This document shows positions 23,680-34,794 of a DNA stretch of 64,000 bases, one piece after another (within the stretch, counting starts at the first letter, position 1; each line of letters starts with the position of its first letter). The stretch is from Osedax fenrisi. Its lineage: Eukaryota > Annelida > Polychaeta > Sabellida > Siboglinidae. The stretch lies in contig OZ025243.1 of NCBI GenBank assembly GCA_964019155.1, positions 35,339,744-35,403,743 on the forward strand. Reading direction: 5' to 3'. The notes below the pieces were generated by a model. It ran no database searches. It was given only the letters and a program-made list of their open reading frames with translations, and was not told the origin of the DNA. Both the position numbers and the translations under genes were made by a program.

Positions 23680-23871
23680 TTAGCTCCATACCTTAGAGAA
23701 TGAATCTCCCTCCGCTGGAAACTTGCGTTCCAGTCTCCTTATCGATTCATCCTCTGAAGAGGAACTAGATTCTTCATCGTGACCTTCACCCTCGGGTACA
23801 TCTTCATATGAAGAAGAAGAACCGGTTGCGGATGATTCTGAAGATGACGAGAAAGATGTTGAACAGATTTG
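23680..23871 (-). CDS. R2 acidic exon-like open stretch, copy D
   Basis: Sixty-three open codons on the minus strand, bounded by TAA at 23,872-23,874 and ending in TAA at 23,680-23,682. The peptide is rich in Ser and Glu/Asp (SSSSYEDVPEGEGHDEES) and ends with a basic-acidic segment, SIRRLERKFPAEGDSFSKV. There is no ATG at the start, so if coding it would be a spliced or truncated last exon. Sequence conservation in copies A, B and D continues past the stop for about 90 bases, which weakens a purely coding explanation. Family not recognised. Confidence 0.3.
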   Translation of the reverse strand, partial: QICSTSFSSSSESSATGSSSSYEDVPEGEGHDEESSSSSEDESIRRLERKFPAEGDSFSKVWS

Positions 23872-24519
23872 TTAGTGATGCTGATTTTGAGATAATATCC
23901 TCTTCCCTACATATCAACTTCGCACTTCATATCTATAGATGTATTTCATTATATATCATCACCTCATTCAATATTGAAGTCACCTCTAACTAGTATTCTA
24001 TTCTGAAGGTCATTCTATAATTTGAAGCTTTCCATTACCGAGTAGCATAAGTTGGGTATTACATGGTAGATTATCTTGTTAATAGTATGCAAATCCCTAT
24101 AGACAGTTGGATTACTTTATTCCTAAATTAATTAACTTCAATTGAATGCTTTATATATGTAAAATTAAATAGTAACTATATAATCCAAAATTATTATATA
24201 ATATATTTATGAAATATATACATATGACATTCAATTGAAATTTATTGAAAAAATATATATATATATATATATACAACAATTGTAATGAAGTATCTACAAT
24301 TAAAACATTATTCAATTATTTATATATATACATAAATATGATTCATACATTTATATATATATATATATATAATACAAAATAGAGTATTATATATAAAAAT
24401 GTATGAATCATAATGTATGAATAATAAGTTATATCAGTCAATGGAAATATGTATCCATACCAATTGAAATGTTCCTGATATGAGTGTTTAGTTTGCATCA
24501 CGTGATACAGGTGTAGGGG

Positions 24520-24672
24520 TTATAGTTCTTGGTATTGTTGTTGTTTAGTCGAATACTGGTAATTTGGAGGCATTTGTTGCTGATGTACATGTTCCCATGA
24601 TACAGGTCTACTAGTGGTACTACCAGAGGTTCCCTCCTTATTCTGTTTCGATGTTATCACGTGACTCTTTTG
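24520..24672 (-). pseudogene. R2 Gln-rich exon-like stretch, copy D
   Basis: Fifty open codons, stop TAA at 24,520-24,522, with the same SWEHVHQQQMPPNYQYSTKQ peptide as copy B. It is bounded upstream by TAA at 24,673-24,675. Its order relative to the acidic block (upstream on the minus strand) is the same in copies A, B and D. Confidence 0.4.
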
Positions 24673-25108
24673 TTATCTTCTGTGGATTGTTATTTTTAAT
24701 TTAGTCAGCTGATAAAGTGTCGTATATATATTTACATATTTATAATAAACAACGTCTAATACATAATAGTAATACTTTTTATTATATTAATATATATTAT
24801 AATAATTGGGGTATATATTATAATAAATATTATTATCATATATAGGGGAATTATATTATAGTAATTATTATTATCATGGATATGGGTTATATATTATAAT
24901 AATTATTATTATATATATGGGGTATATATTATAGTAATTATTATTATTATATATAGGAGATATATATTATAATAATTATTATTATTTATTGGGATTTTTA
25001 TTTGTGAAGCAATAAATATATGTATGTATAATCAAATATTTGAATATAATTATTTTTCTAAATGGCTTCACAATACAATTTTTATTTTTTTTATTGTTAT
25101 AAAAAATA

Positions 25109-25146
<38 letters not shown>

Positions 25147-25330
25147 TATTTGTTATTATTATTAGTACCGGTAATATAAAAGTAAAACCAAATTCAGTGA
25201 ATTTTTGATAAATCAGATATCCGAGTATACTATAGTCGTACAAAATGTCAAGGTCACTTGCTATAATGTATTTAACATGGGATGAGTCATACATGTATCG
25301 GGATCAACACTAATTAAATAAGCCAGACAT

Positions 25331-26408
25331 ATAGGACATTGACACATGTCCTTATTTTTAGTACACGAGAGATTTTATTTGTCTTCAATCTTGTAATATC
25401 TCAAATTTCAAATTTGTTGAATTATTTGTCTATCAAATATCTTTAAAATTTATGATTTCTTAATTTCTTGATTCCAATATTTAATAAATTATTCATGATA
25501 CAATTAAAAAAAATATGTATATAATATTGACTATTTAGTCTACTATAAGTTATATTTAAATTAATATGATATATATATATATATATAGTATATATATATA
25601 CATTGTTTATAGTACGAGTATGATATAATGCTATTCGTATACCGTAAAGTGTTTATTGTAATGATATTCTATAGAATATATAAATATATAAGACATTTAT
25701 AAGAATATATAAATATAAAAATTGTATTATAATATACATATATTCATAATAAACATTCAATTTACTTAGCATATATGCATTTATATAGCCTATAGGCTAA
25801 GTAAACTGAATGCTTGTATCGTTAATTGTTGTGTATAAGTTGCGTTAGATATGTTGTAAATATAAGCTGTATGAAGTTATACCCTATGTATATATATATA
25901 TATAGATATATATATGTATATATATATGTATATTATATATATGTATATATATTATATTTTTATTATATAATATATATATAATTAATAATCAAATAATAAA
26001 TTAATTAATTAGTATTTATTATAATTTATATAGCATCATTAAGAGTATTACAAATAGTAATATTATGACCCCTGCCGCTAGAGTTATTTGGTTCATTTTC
26101 TACAATAAGATTACATTTAATTAATAATTATATTACCAGTTAATTACAATATTATATATATATATACTATATACTATTAATATACTGGTATATATGTTTG
26201 TTTATTTTAATATTAAATATACACTAATGTATTCCAATATTATTATTTGATAAATTTATTCTTTTGATATATATGAATTTCCTGATTAAATTTCAATCAA
26301 CTTTATTAAATATAATAATGTATACGTTATATATATATATATATATAACTACAGTTATTAATATGTAATATGTACGATATACATACATTTTATATGTATA
26401 AGATCTAC

Positions 26409-26439
<31 letters not shown>

Positions 26440-26870
26440 ACTCCCTATAAGATGACATGTTATTTAATACATATTACTACGAATATCAATAACTATATTC
26501 GGGTGTATTTTATATGTATAATGTCAGTTAACACCCGAGTAATCGACACACATAAGTAGCATTAGTTGTATTACTATATTAGGTGTACATATACGTATAC
26601 CTATATAACTACAGGTATACCTATATATTACATAATACATGTTACTTAATATATTCATTAGACATATCGGTAAGCTATCTCGCTAAGTCGACATCGATAT
26701 TCCGTCACTCGATGTCAAATTATCGGGAGACTACTATATATATACACCGTTAATTATAATTATATATAGTATATATAAAGATTTTCCAAAGGATATATCC
26801 TTCACAATATCTTTGGTATATATATACAGTGTATATTAAACACTATAGTATACTTATACTATATGTTTAC
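25331..26870. repeat. Segment shared with 11,711-12,960, with a unique insert
   Basis: Follows R2 as in copy C. Between about 26,433 and 26,737 it holds roughly 300 bases that are missing from the paralogous site near 12,893. The insert is less AT-rich and has no open frame and no obvious terminal repeats. Beyond it the two copies align again (ACACCGTTAATTATAATTAT). Confidence 0.6.
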
Positions 26871-27224
26871 TTTAATTATTATATATAATATTAATATAGT
26901 ATATTAATAATTATTATGTTAACATTCTAATCAGATATTGGCCCATATTGGCCTTGCCAACCCGAGACCTTCGGTTTTGTTACCTCTCCTGTTTGACAAC
27001 TTGCACTGTCGGATACTATATATTGCTTCAACGGCTCGTATAATCCAATGTTTTATTTTATTTTACTTCTCCGTTTATTTCTTGTTTTTTTGTATTGTGT
27101 CGTTTTGTCTCACATTTATATATTTTATTTATATATGTTATATAATTACATGTTTATATATAATTATAAATTTCAGTAATTCAATAAACTTTTGATCTAT
27201 CTATATACAAGTAAAACATTAATC

Positions 27225-27278
<54 letters not shown>

Positions 27279-27572
27279 TATTATATATATTTATAAATAT
27301 GAATAACAAGTTATTCATATTTATCATTACATTACTAACAGTTTATGTAGGTTCAGTTCGAACAGTTCATCCTATAGGATATATATATATATAATTTTTT
27401 GATATCTCTAATAGTTACTGAGATACGAAAGGGGGTCGGTAATCGGATACTTTCCCGTATTTTTATTAAAACCTTATGTTGTATATTCAAATGGTTGTTC
27501 TCGTCATTTAGATTGGCTAAACTCTCTTTTAATACCTAATGAAATAAATATTAGTAAATTTACAAAGATAAT
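26871..27572. other. AT-rich region with one weak open frame and an R1 piece
   Basis: A plus-strand frame (26,938-27,195, 85 codons) starts in relatively GC-rich sequence and becomes a hydrophobic Phe/Tyr/Ile tail. I recognise no family and suspect the end of a retrotransposon. A TA tract (about 27,228-27,272) and an R1 fragment with its GC-rich core (27,300-27,457) follow. Confidence 0.35.
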
Positions 27573-27781
27573 GAGGAGATGAACGAGGTAGGCATAATAA
27601 TTGAAATGTGTATTGTGTAATAAGAATATATATATATATATATATATATATTACACATTATATATATTATGATTATATGTATATATCTATATATAAAAAA
27701 AAAATATATGTATATATATATATATATTACTATTACACAATAAAAATGTCAATTAGTATGCCTACCTCGTTCATATCCTCC
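27573..27781. repeat. Fold-back element, ~50-bp arms
   Basis: The left arm (27,573-27,622, with GAACGAGGTAGGCATA) is nearly complementary to the right arm (27,731-27,781, with TATGCCTACCTCGTTC). The loop is about 108 bases of TA-rich DNA. A transcript would form a long hairpin. It could be a small fold-back transposon or an inverted duplication. No target duplication is evident. Confidence 0.75.
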
Positions 27782-28087
27782 ACTATCTTCTCACATTTTC
27801 TCGAAGAACAGAGTTGTTCTATTATATACTATATTATTATATTACATTAAATTATTATATATATATATTGCAAATAGATTTTTTATACTATCTAATATAT
27901 TTAATTATGTTACATTGTAACTATATTTATTTAAATAACCGCATTTTCATCTATATGTATCATCCATAAACTTAAATGTAATGCTTTATATACAGTTCAA
28001 TAATAACAGTATAATTTACAAATATTATTACAAGTAAGAATTATTTAATATATTTATAAAGTATATATGACGTTAAATTAAATGTTA

Positions 28088-28126
<39 letters not shown>

Positions 28127-28186
28127 TATATATGTATATATATATAGGTATATATGTATATATACCTATATATATATATATAGGTA

Positions 28187-28225
<39 letters not shown>

Positions 28226-28230
28226 CGTGT
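27782..28230. other. AT-rich spacer with compound TA tracts
   Basis: No gene. The part 28,092-28,220 is a compound TA/TATAGG/TATG repeat. Confidence 0.5.
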
Positions 28231-29249
28231 ATGTATTACCAGTAGTATGTGTACGATTTCTCAAAGTAGATTTCTCTGCGCATGTTTAAGTTCTTTTAGA
28301 TTATACAACAGTGACATACGAGCTGAATAACTTGGGTTGTGATTTGTGTATCATGAAGAGTTGAACACATGTACAGACTAAAGCTATATCTACACAACCT
28401 ATCAGCTTACTGTACAACTGTCTATCTGTCCAACTGTCCCGTAACGCTGCACTGTACACCCACTTACCTGGTGTTGTGTAATATTACATAATCATATACT
28501 TATACTATTATGTATCGGTAAACGAAATAGTTGATATACGTTATATAGTTTATATCAGTTATATGCACGTGATTAAATATATTGATGAGATCATTAAAAT
28601 AGTATAATATTATAAGTAATACTATATTATATAATATAAGATCAAATTACATATATGTAGGATGTTTAGAATATATGTTTACATATACCCACATATATGT
28701 ACCACTAATAGTTATTAACATAGTCATAGATATATTATTTAATTTACGTGAACACATTTATAAATCAATATAATATAACATATCAATAAGTATATTATTG
28801 TAAGTGACATTCAGACTTACATACCGAGTACGGTCATCGATTATTATATATGTCAACCTATAAATCCTAACCAATGAGAATACACCATAAATGTATTTAA
28901 TGACGAACACCTACAAGGCATACCTTAATTACCTAGCGAGTGTTACATGTACTGCTATAGGTGCACTTGTGTACTAGGTATACATACACACGTGTATTGG
29001 TGCACCATGGTTCACATAGCACCTCAAAGTAAGATAGCGAAACATTAGTTAAATAACATCTATTATACTCTAATAATTATATGTAGGTTTCAACGCTATA
29101 CGGTTTCACGTGTATATAAGTAGTTGTAACTTACGAACAATGAAAACGTAAGATAAATACATGTGTATTGTGTAGTTTAAAGCATAGACATAGTATGGAA
29201 AATGATGTAAACAAGAGGATGATTGGAACATAACGATATATGAGGACGG
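28231..29249. other. Low-copy region, no gene identified
   Basis: Base composition is more balanced than elsewhere and I see no copy of it in the window, so it may be unique host DNA. A consensus-like 5' splice site (CCAG|GTAAGTG) reads on the minus strand at about 28,470, but no open exon leads into it. Confidence 0.4.
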
Positions 29250-29257
29250 CCTATAGC
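29250..29257. repeat. 8-bp target-site duplication, left
   Basis: CCTATAGC directly before the MITE; repeated exactly at 29,416-29,423. Confidence 0.85.
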
Positions 29258-29415
29258 TAGGGACGCTGCAACAGAGGGGACCGGGGGTATATGTCCCCCC
29301 CCACTTTAAAATCTATGGGAACCTCCTATGTATTGGTCCCCCCCCCCACTTTTACCACAACATTTATTTTGATTGGTTGGTCCCCCCTACATACAAAATC
29401 GTTCCAGCGCCCCTA
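29258..29415. mobile_element. hAT-type MITE, 158 bp
   Basis: Terminal inverted repeats TAGGGACGCTGCAAC (left) and, read from the right end, TAGGGGCGCTGGAAC match at 13 of 15 positions. Both ends are flanked by the 8-bp direct repeat CCTATAGC, the target length typical of hAT elements. The interior is non-coding with three G- or C-runs (GGGGGT, and two long CCCC tracts), so it depends on a transposase from elsewhere. None is present in the window. Confidence 0.85.
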
Positions 29416-29423
29416 CCTATAGC
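29416..29423. repeat. 8-bp target-site duplication, right
   Basis: CCTATAGC, identical to 29,250-29,257. Confidence 0.85.
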
Positions 29424-29733
29424 AAATAAAAATAAATTATCTGGAGAAACAATCTAAGCGAGTCATATCTAGTCAGACGCATAGACTTTAGAAGTATGAT
29501 TCAAATACAATTATAATGTACATGAACAGACGATATTATACTAAATGAGTATTTAATCACGTGACTTTGTAATGGGTTGAATTGTTTGTCTGTAGTGTTT
29601 GCAATAATCTTGGTCAATAATACTACATAATGAGATTACGATAAATGTAAGTTATTAGTATCTATAGATACTAGATTCATATATGAATTATCCATTATTA
29701 ATATATTTAATAAATAAGTAATACATTGATACA

Positions 29734-29773
<40 letters not shown>

Positions 29774-30355
29774 AATATAAGAATTATATAATATATATAC
29801 ATATAACTTGCATTATTTCATTGTAGCGCTGCCAACTAATATTACTACTAAAGCTTAAGATACTGCCATTATAAGCTTATGTGATACATACCATGTGTAA
29901 CTCTCAACAATATATGGTTAATGATTCTTAATATTGATATACACGGATGATGTGTGATGTGTGTTTAGGATAACAGCTTACATGTACAGGAAGTGCAGCG
30001 TATTGGATTTTTATTACCTATTCATGTGTATAAACCGATATATATTATGTAACATGATGTTTCTTGCCAATAAACTTTACTATAGCGTAATTATTAAACG
30101 CTAACAATATATTGTTGTCCTTTATTAATTGTCATACTTATTGTTCTTTACAGAAATATGCATATCTAAAATACTATAGTATACTATAGTATACTAGTTC
30201 CATAGAATTCAAATAGGTAGTATTTCTTATCAACGTACACTGTACGACAGTGTGCGTCATACAGATAATGTAAATAAATATATGATATAGTATAAGAGTA
30301 TATGTTCTAGATTATATAATTGTATTGTAATATAATAATTTGTCTGTTAAAGTCA
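29424..30355. other. Low-copy AT-rich region
   Basis: No gene, RNA or repeat family seen apart from a TA tract (about 29,741-29,770) and a short palindromic run of ACTATAGTAT words at 30,173-30,196. Confidence 0.4.
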
Positions 30356-30429
30356 CTTTCAGATCCCGAATGTGAAAGGAGTTTACGTGCCTATGTCAGT
30401 ATACTGTAGCCAGTTTGAGAGGAAAGGGG

Positions 30430-30443
30430 GTTACCATGGTAAC
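30430..30443. promoter_or_regulatory. Perfect RFX X-box
   Basis: GTTACCATGGTAAC is a perfect 14-bp palindrome identical to the consensus site of RFX transcription factors, which drive ciliary genes in animals. It lies 86 bp upstream of an ATG in good initiation context and in the GC-richest part of the low-copy region. Binding is inferred from sequence only. Confidence 0.55.
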
Positions 30444-30482
30444 TAATGACTCGTATAACAATACGTTACTAGATACATGTGT

Positions 30483-30494
30483 AATGGAGTGGTA
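30483..30494 (+). other. Short upstream ORF
   Basis: ATGGAGTGGTAG, a three-codon frame between the X-box and the candidate start codon. If transcribed it would lie in the 5' leader. Confidence 0.2.
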
Positions 30495-30528
30495 GATCAC
30501 ATACAGCGAGGACTACGGACTGGTGAAA

Positions 30529-30597
30529 ATGGCGGATACTAGTCACTCCTGCTGGGAAACCTCCTACAACATTAGCAGAGGTTATAGGCAGTATTGA
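30529..30597 (+). CDS. Candidate first coding exon downstream of the X-box
   Basis: ATG in strong context (GAAAATGGCG: A at -3, G at +4) opens 22 codons, beginning MADTSHSCWETSYNISR, to TGA at 30,595. An AG|GT donor-like site at 30,580/30,581 would end a 52-base exon. A good acceptor (TTTTACAG) lies at 30,734, followed by a 20-codon open stretch to 30,797, but joining these two sites gives a different frame from the one with the protein-like peptide. I do not recognise the product. This is the only place in the window where a host gene start looks plausible; without transcript evidence it stays a hypothesis. Confidence 0.25.
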   Translation: MADTSHSCWETSYNISRGYRQY

Positions 30598-30929
30598 ATT
30601 ATTGATTTTATTTAAGTAAATATTTAGTCGAAAGTATAAAGATACAATATTTACTAACGAAACGTACTTTATTGAAATAAACTAAAAATAATAATACGAT
30701 ATTAACAAAATACTAAATCTTAAACGTTTTACAGTTGTTGGAATATTATTACAAGGCGTATGGATGTCAATATTTAGGAGAATATGATGACCCATAATGA
30801 TGAATACAAATAGAAAGTTGAAGGAGTAGAATAATAACAAGATGAAGATACTTAAGAATAATATTTAACTATATAAATAATCTATTTTCATGTATATACA
30901 TATTTGAAATACTCGTTATTTAATTGATA

Positions 30930-30975
<46 letters not shown>

Positions 30976-31680
30976 CCTATGCATAGTAGGTCAACACCAA
31001 ATAAATTCTCTCGCCTTCTATTCATTCTCTTATAATTAGTAAACATACCCACTTATATATGTAGGTATACCTATAGGCATACCTACTAGGATTAATATAA
31101 TATATTCACCCAACACTTACCTTATCTTTTGTTACAGTTATTCGAGGTCACTTTACCGCGGTACATATATAAGTATAACCCTCTTGAGAATATTAACTCA
31201 TTGATTAATTGCAGAACATCATACAAATAGATTTAGAAATAAATTACACTTCCGCGAAATCGTATAAGTGTATTTTATTATTTTTACTTATTTGGTAATT
31301 AATTGTCATCATCTTAATATTTATTATCCTCTTAACTTTATCAATTCATGCCATCAAGACATCATTATTTGTCTTCCTTCATTCTGATTCGTCGTACTTT
31401 CCTTTTCATATCTGCAGTGTGTAACTATTTCTGTATAACTATTAACATAATGGTATGTATCTACGATAAAATTGTGCTATATAGTAAATGTAACTGAATA
31501 TGATGGTTGTTATGTTAGTTATTTATTCTAACTATCGAGTAATCGACCTGGATGCGGAAAAATGGCTATATTACGGGTTTATGCTCTATATATGATATAT
31601 TAATTAAAACACGACTGGCTAGGTATATATTTATTTACAAGAGGAAGTTAAGTTGAATGTGTCAAGTGTCGTAGGTCATG
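30598..31680. other. AT-rich region between candidate exon and gypsy element
   Basis: Contains a TA tract (about 30,937-30,972). From about 31,500 it may include part of the gypsy 3' LTR. No gene identified. Confidence 0.4.
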
Positions 31681-31708
31681 ATCAATGACTATAAATAACA
31701 ACACAAAA
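31450..31708 (-). mobile_element. Possible 3' LTR of the gypsy element
   Basis: On the minus strand a purine run (AACAAAGGGGGA, 31,709-31,720) ends the coding part and is followed by TTTTGTGTTG, as expected for a polypurine tract next to an LTR starting with TG. No matching 5' LTR was found above 35,480, so the LTR call rests only on position and the purine tract. The left boundary is a guess. Confidence 0.3.
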
Positions 31709-33690
31709 TCCCCCTTTGTTAGTAAAAGTTAAACTGTCTCGAGTAGCGACGTTGTCTCTTCGGATGTCTGTCAGGTTTCGCCGGACTGTCGAGTGTTGTT
31801 CGAAATCTGAACCAGGTATGAGTTTGGAGACGTATGTTTCTGGAGGATCGTTCCAGGGCTCCACGTGCTGGTTATGGGGTTTCTGATGAATATCTTCTGT
31901 CCGTCGTTAAGGTATGGAGTATTTCTTCATGTTGTTGTGTTATATGTCTTGGCTGCTTTCATTTGGCTATCGTTGAGTAGTTGATCTTGAGTGGTATTTC
32001 TATATTCTTTATGTTTCGGGAGTATAGTCTTGATGATTCTGCTGTAGAGTAATTCGGCTGGGGAAGGGTGGTTCTTTTCTAATGGTGTGGCTCTCCAAAG
32101 TAATAGTGCTTTTTCTGGGTCATCGGTTTTCGTTAAGATTCTCTTTACGGTCTGGATGTGTCGCTCGATGAATCCATTGCTTTGTGGATAGTGCGGTGAA
32201 CTTGTATTATGGTGTAACTCCCAGCTTTTGGAGAATTGACTGAAAGATGCTGCTGAGAATTGTGGTCCATTGTCCGTGTGTAGGTGTCTCGGGATACCGT
32301 GTTTCGAAAATATCTCCTTTAATGTGTGGATGATGCTCTGGCTATATGTGCTTCTTAGCTTCCTTATAATTGGTAACTTGGTGTATATGTCTGCAACCAG
32401 TAGGTATTGTTCTTTATTGAATTCGAACAGGTCGGCTGCCACCGCATCCCATGGTTCTCGTGGTAGTTTTCTATTTACACATACTACAGGGCTTTGTCTT
32501 CTTTGGTGCGTTTGGCACTCGCTGCATTTTTCCGTGAGGTATTGAATGTCTTTGTTCATTTTCGGCCAATAGACGCATGTCTTTGCAAGTAGATTGGTTT
32601 TGACAATTCAGAGGTGTGGAATGTGTAGGTCTTTAAGTATGTTGGACCGTAGGGATGTCGGTATTAGTATTTGGTTTCCTTTAATGACCATATTGTTTTC
32701 ATAGGTCAGCTCGTCTCTGTAGGGCCAGAATTATCGTAGGTTCTGAGGCAGTGTTCTCCTCTCTGTTGGCCATCCGTTCTTGATGATAGTGCATAAATCT
32801 TGAAGTTGTTTCTCGTCTTTGGTTTCATTCTTAATTAGGGCCAATCTAGGCTCGTTGAAGCGGGTATAGGATATCTGTTTATCGAACAGTATCTCATTGT
32901 TTTCTGGCAGCGGCTGTCTGGAGAGCGTATCTGGTAGGGGTATGTTTTTCCCGGGGACGTATTCTATGTTGATGTCTTATGATTGTAGACTGAGAAGCAT
33001 TCTTTGGAGTCTTGAGGGGGTTTTTGCTATATTATTCAGGATAATCATGTATAGTAGCTTATGATCAGATTGTATTGTGCAGTGTTTCCAATATATATGT
33101 ATACGTGTGGAAACGAGTACAGCCGTATACCACAGCGAGCATTTCGCTTTGATATTTGCGTATCTCTGCTCGCATTCAGTAAGTGATTTTGATGCGTATT
33201 CTACTGATTTTCCGGACTGCATCACTACAGCTCCAAGACCTCTTGAGTCTACTTGAATTACAATGTCTATAGCGGGGTCGAAGTATGTTAGCTAGCTATC
33301 TCTGCAGATTAGATCTTTGATATCGTTGAATTTCTTTTCATGAGAGGGTGTCCAGGTGAAGTCGGTATCTTTTTGATCAGGTCTCGTAGTGGTGCTTGTG
33401 CGTCGATAGGTTTGGTACAAAGGGACTCATGTACGTAGCTATGCCAAACAATTATTGAAGCTGGGTCTTGTTCGTTGGAGGTTTGATGTATTGAATCGCT
33501 TTTATTCTTTCTGGATCTGGCTGCGCTCCTTCTTCGTTGAAGATGAGACCGAAGAAGTGTATATATTTTTGCTTAATCTTACATTTCTCTTTGTTGAATA
33601 TAAGTCCTCCAGCTTGTGCCCGTTTCATTAGGCGATGGAGGTTTGAGTCGTGTTCTTCTTCGGTTTTCCCGAAAACAGCAATGTCGTCTT
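31682..33690 (-). pseudogene. Ty3/gypsy pol: RNase H and integrase, broken
   Basis: Minus-strand remains of the second half of pol. RNase H: VEYASKSLTECEQRYANI and SDHKLLY at about 33,060-33,200, with a stop at 32,978. Integrase (32,559-31,927): CSECQTH zinc-binding half, then catalytic D43, D96 (HTDNGPQF) and E132 (NGFIE), giving the canonical D-35-E spacing. A C-terminal segment (31,864-31,682) with YVSKLIPG resembles the post-catalytic module of Ty3/gypsy integrases. Separate frames and a stop show it is dead, although the integrase core is intact over 210 codons. No env-like frame follows. Confidence 0.85.
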
Positions 33691-34794
33691 CTATGCCGAG
33701 CGTTCCGGGCAGTTCTCAATAATCATATCCATCTTCAGCTGGAACATATCCTGGCTGAAGATGGATGGTAGTCTATTGAATCGGTATTTTCCGTGCGGGC
33801 TGTTGAATGTTGTTTTCAAGCTAGATTCGTGGTCGATGTTAACTGCCCAATATTCTTGTCGTGCGTCTAATTTGCTAAATATCTTTGCACCTATAAGTTT
33901 ATAAGATATGCCTTCTATAGTCTTCGTCGGGTAATGGGGTCTTTTTATGGCCTTGTTTAGGTATCGTGGGTCAAGGCAGATTCTGGGTTTTCCGGACTGC
34001 TTGCGTGCATAGACTAGACTTGAAACCCAGTCGGTAGGCTCCGTGACCTTCTCGATTACTCCCGCTCGCTCCAGTTGGTCAAGTTCTTCTTTGATTTCAC
34101 GTATAATTAATATCGGCGTTCTTCTAGGGGCGTGTACCACGGGTGGTATCGTCGGGTCGGTTACAATATGGTATGTACCTTCGAAGTTTCCGATGCCTTC
34201 GAAACTGTCTAGATACAATTTTGTGAGATCGCTTATTGTCTTGATGATCTCCGTCTTTATTTGGTTTATCGTGATGATCTTCATCTGGTTTTTCGATGGT
34301 AGTCCCAATATTATAGGGCTAGGGGTCTCTGCTACGAAGAATGTTGTTCGCGTTGTATAATCATTTAGCGTGATGTATAGGTCGATCGTTCCGTAGTGCT
34401 TCATCGATTCTCCATTGTAGACGGTTAACGTTGTTAGACTTCGTTTTAAGTGGCCAAGGGTTGGTCGTGGGCCCGTGCAGTGTTCGGGGTACATACGGAG
34501 GTACGTGCGTAATGGAAGTATGTTTCCTTCCGCTCCCGTATCTACCTTCACCGTCATGGTGGCGAGTTGGCCTCTCAACGTGAAGTAGAGATCGGCGGTC
34601 AGATCATTGTTGGAGTCGGTTCGTATCTCGTTGAACTTTAGTTCATCGAACTTGTGGTCATGAGTTCGCTGATGACCTGTTGGGTTAGAATATTGGGCAG
34701 AAATAGGTCTCAATTTCTTGCGATACATAGCCCATTGCCCAATTTTATGGCAAAATCGACATTCGGAATGTGCGGCGGGGCAAGAGGTACCCAC
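33691..34794 (-). pseudogene. Ty3/gypsy gag end, protease and reverse transcriptase
   Basis: A 367-codon minus-strand frame. It begins with a zinc knuckle, CRFCHKIG, in which the later His and Cys are replaced by Gln and Tyr. The aspartic protease motif VDTGAEGNILP is at about 34,516-34,548. The reverse transcriptase follows: KPRICLDPRYLNKAI, FSKLDARQEYW and the RLP motif. The frame ends at a frameshift right at the catalytic aspartates, which are readable in another frame (DD at about 33,677-33,683). Length and domain order are normal for Ty3/gypsy, so this was a full element before it decayed. Confidence 0.9.

Larger units (their letters stand above)
23357..25330 (-). repeat. Repeat R2, copy D (right flank of the Helitron)
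   Basis: Resumes the sequence interrupted at 17,063 (homologous to 1,566 onward) and continues through the acidic block (23,680-23,871), middle part, Gln-rich block (24,520-24,672) and TATAGGGG repeats. It has the most intact reading frames of the four copies. Confidence 0.75.

Noticed and set aside
28440..28480. Consensus splice donor on the minus strand (CCAG|GTAAGTG)
   Set aside because: The preceding sequence has no open, protein-like exon, and a single 9-base match is expected by chance in a region this size.
32270..32545. Plus-strand open frames across the gypsy region (32,270-32,545, 33,537-33,904, 34,043-35,138)
   Set aside because: They are antisense shadows of the minus-strand gag-pol frames, which carry all recognisable motifs.
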